DNA of 64,000 bases from Ricinus communis (taxonomy: Eukaryota > Streptophyta > Magnoliopsida > Malpighiales > Euphorbiaceae): NCBI RefSeq assembly GCF_019578655.1, contig NC_063259.1, positions 27,887,277 to 27,951,276 on the forward strand, read 5' to 3'. A program made the position numbers and the translations under genes. Shown in pieces: positions 61,201 through 64,000 of this stretch (position 1 is its first letter; the number at the start of each line of letters is the position of its first letter). Under the pieces are notes generated by a model. The model did not search any database. It worked only from the letters and a program-made list of their open reading frames with translations, and had not been told where the DNA came from.

Positions 61201-61945
61201 TAAAGTTGATGTAATTTCCAGTAACTACCAACCTTGGACCATCTTCTGGAGAGCTTCGACAGCAAGAGTATCAGAAAGAACAAAAACTGGGTTCCTGGTC
61301 ATAACTTTAGAAACAGGTGTTTCTTCAAGGTTAAGCTCACGAGCAATAACTCTTGTCGCTATATCCTATAGCAACAAGAAAATGATATGTAAAATAAACT
61401 GCATGAAGGTAAAGGTAGCAACACAAAGGTGGATTTTTATTTTATTTTATAACCTTGTCCGTAAGGATTCCACAAAGTAAAGCATTAGAGTCAGTTAGCA
61501 ATAAGGCATCAACTCTACGAGCAGCCATACGACGGCAAGCCTCCTGAATAGTGGTGGTTTCAGGCACCGTCAAGGCCTTAGACAAGCGCAACCTTTTCAC
61601 TGTTCGTTCACCAGTTAGTCCCCTGTTTCCAAAAATCAAAGTGTAAAATTAAAAGGCCAAATAAATGATTATGGATTAACATCAACATCACATAAATGTT
61701 TTATTATGACAGCCAACAAACACATTAGCGACACACACTTAAAAATAATATCTCCGGATTTAACAGTTTATAATAGAAAGAAAAGGGGAATATTTATGTA
61801 ATTACCCGGGGCGAGAAGAGGCGAAAGATTTGCGAGCAGAATCAGAGGAGGCTAAACCATTATCAGAAGATTTTTTTCTTCCGAGCATAGATGATGAATT
61901 CGTCATTGACAGACTTTTCCTTGAAGATCCTCCTTGGCTAGCCAT
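58203..61945 (-). CDS. CBSCBSPB: CBS domain- and PB1 domain-containing membrane protein (CBSCBSPB type)
   Basis: Fourteen exons on the minus strand: 61945-61806, 61622-61454, 61365-61233, 61112-60942, 60816-60738, 60634-60521, 60375-60309, 60127-60022, 59936-59878, 59552-59443, 59359-59226, 58923-58838, 58750-58661 and 58382-58203. They total 545 residues and phase holds throughout. After a Ser-rich N-terminus come four CBS motifs in two pairs: TVPETTTIQEACRRMAARRV, VFVLSDTLAVEALQKM with GKFRHLPVVENG, VLPTETVLAVTKKMLESRS, and ATIDTPIVDALHTMHDGKFL with HLPVLDRDG. A PB1 domain follows (about residues 405-485: SFGFKIEDKKGRMHRF, LYEDDDHDKVVLESDSDLV). The end is one membrane helix (YSAVAAGAALVAGLGVLAYL). 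CBS pairs bind adenosine nucleotides; PB1 mediates protein pairing. The cellular role is unknown. Confidence 0.94.
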
Positions 61946-64000
61946 CGTCTTCTTCTTCTTCTTCTTCACCTCTAATCAACACACACAATCAATCAATAAA
62001 TCTCCCAGACCCTATCTATTATATTTCTCCTCCGCTTTTAAGATTCCTGATTCAACATAATCACATATCCTCAAAAACACCTGAAATTTATAATTCTTAA
62101 AAAATAAAGCTCACCAGAGCTGCGACGATTTCAATAGCGAAATGAGATTAGCATTTCAATCAAGAAGCGAAAATTCGAATATTGGATTGCGAGAGTTAAA
62201 GAATATTCGGAAGGAAATCGCAGGTCGGGACTGTTATCGGAAAATTATAGGATTTTCCGTAATATTCACCGACCGGCGAGGTAAAGAGAGAGATAGAGTT
62301 GGTGGCGAAACCCTAGAAAGAAAAGGAAGAAAGAAATGTCAAATTTTGCTGAACGATGGGAGAGGGCCCAATGATATTCGCGCACGTTTAACGATTTTAA
62401 CTGAATTTGCTCCATTTTCACGGGAATATTTTATGGCTTTTTCCTTAAACGGTCCTTTTTAAAATTTGAGAACATGGTTTTTTACCTCGTTGTCCTTATT
62501 GTTTTCTTGCCCTATTTCTAAATTAAGACATCATCTCTGACTGCTAAAGAATTTTTATCTGCTTGTTTTGTAAAGAGTGGATGCAATAGTACATCTTTTA
62601 ATATTTCTTTAATCATTAAATTTTCCAGTTTAACCAAATAATATTTAATTAAGTTCTAATAGTTACAGCAGCAACGACTGTCTATTTATGTACATTGCTA
62701 GTATTGGCTCCTGACTTATGGTTTGAATTATGGATTAATAATTCATATTTAGAATTAGATTATGATAGAATTATCAATTATTTAGTATTAATAGAATGTT
62801 AATGAAAATCTAAAATTAGATTAATAAATAAAAATATTAATTGGCTTGATTTATAATCAATTGCATGTTTAATATATTAATTCATTCAATTTGACGTTAA
62901 TTTTTTGTCTATTAAGTTAATATGTGTTACCAAAGAATTATGTTAAAGAAAATTGATAAATTATTAAAGGAAGTATGATTTTGTACTGAAAGGAAATGGG
63001 ATAGATGTGAGCACATAATCAGTAATTATTTTATTGATTATAGCAATGGTAATGAGATTTGGGTATTGTCTCTTAGAATTTTGAAAAGGTTAGTCATCAA
63101 AATTGAAAAGGGCATTAGAGTACATGCCCTGATAATTATTTTCTTTTTCTTTTTCCAGTGAGTTAATAAAATAATTAAAGAGCGGAATTTGTCAAAATAA
63201 ACAATTAATTTTGTTTGTTTGAAAGAGGAAAAGAAAAACAATTGTTTTTAGACATGCTCAATTAAGCAAGTGGACTTGAGTTTCGGCCGAGTACATAGCA
63301 CGAGCTGAGGGTCCCACAGAGGCCTACCAAATCAAACCCATATCATATGCGAGTCATCATCAACAGGAAATATTTGTACTGTGTGAATGGAATAGCGTAT
63401 AAACTAGGTGCAATCTGCCACGTGTATGGTAAGAGAAGAATGACGGATGAAAGGCGTATAAACCTGGAAAATGAAAGTTTAAAACTTAAAACACCTCCAC
63501 GCCTCGAGAATGATGATAAATAGGCAATAATTTTGTTTCTTCATTGCAAGTAGGAGGACAAGAGACTTATAGCAGTGTCTGAATTAAGACAAGGGTCGAA
63601 AAGTGCCAAATGAATGAGAGTCATGTGTTGCAATGCTGTGGTTCTAAATTTTGAGAGGTTCTGAATTTAAACTCTAATATAAATTTTAATTTTTCTTTTA
63701 CGAAAATTATTTATAGAAAGAAAAGGTGTGTAGGATAAGATGCTTGACCCATCCAAGGACATCTCTTCCATTGAAAAGTAATGAAAGGTCCTTTGCGTAA
63801 GGATCTAGTTCAAGTGTTTATGTAATGTAATGGTTCATGCAAGAAACTTCACAACATATCCAATATAATACATACTAGTTTGTATATTACAATTTCGAGT
63901 CTTAGGAATGATGCATTTCTTGCAAGAAAAGAATGTTAATTTCTGTAAAGGCATGTCCATTTCCGGTCCCACTGTTGGAATACACATCTGGTCTCGGCAT
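61946..64000. other. CBS gene leader and intergenic DNA to the window end
   Basis: About 62.0-62.4 kb is GC-richer and likely the promoter and leader of the CBS gene. Beyond 62.5 kb the DNA is AT-rich with no supportable gene. Confidence 0.65.

Overview
This is nuclear DNA of a flowering plant, most likely a eudicot. Genes are split by GT-AG introns in AT-rich DNA, and proteins typical of land plants are present: chloroplast acetolactate synthase, a thylakoid-lumen protein, a DUF579 cell-wall methyltransferase, NF-YC, non-specific phospholipase C, Mediator 30 and a CBS/PB1 protein. LINE and Ty1/copia remnants complete the picture. The proteins look like those of Malpighiales or other rosids, but the species cannot be fixed from sequence alone. 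Gene models below come from open frames plus hand-checked splice junctions; for spliced genes the exon coordinates are in the evidence text and the CDS length was checked to be a multiple of three.

Layout, left to right. 0-6 kb: mostly gene-free, with a possible two-exon small secreted peptide gene (1499-1995) and a very AT-rich tract ending in an (AT)n microsatellite. 6.2-11.4 kb: TITAN-like zinc-finger gene (+) converging on a DUF579 methyltransferase (-). 14.3-18.5 kb: a short molybdenum-cofactor-sulfurase-like gene (+) converging on intronless acetolactate synthase (-). 19.1-20.7 kb: two 5'-truncated LINE copies in tail-to-tail orientation. 23.1-23.4 kb: SEC61 gamma (-). 27.7-28.5 kb: NF-YC (-). 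29.6-33.7 kb: DnaJ/DUF3444 gene (-) with a probable 1.6-kb leader intron that holds a degenerate tandem repeat. 36-39 kb: NFD4-like major facilitator (-). 40.8-47.2 kb: an F-box/FBD pseudogene split by a 4.9-kb copia element with a 5-bp target duplication. 48.0-50.3 kb: thylakoid-lumen 17.9 kDa protein (-), tRNA-Ser(UGA) (+) and MED30 (+). 52.6-54.5 kb: non-specific phospholipase C (-). 58.2-61.9 kb: a 14-exon CBS-CBS-PB1 membrane protein gene (-). The remainder shows no supportable gene.

These are mainly single-copy housekeeping genes and do not form one pathway. Their order is informative: by memory of Arabidopsis, several have counterparts near each other on chromosome 3 (ALS, SEC61 gamma, NF-YC1, NPC6) and others on chromosome 4 (TITAN-like, DUF579, SEC61 gamma, lumen 17.9 kDa). 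The window therefore resembles an ancestral gene order of which Arabidopsis retains two complementary duplicated fragments.

No clearly new biological system was found. The best leads are the unrecognised secreted-peptide gene, the sulfurase-like protein that has lost the cofactor lysine, and the tandem repeat inside the DnaJ leader intron.
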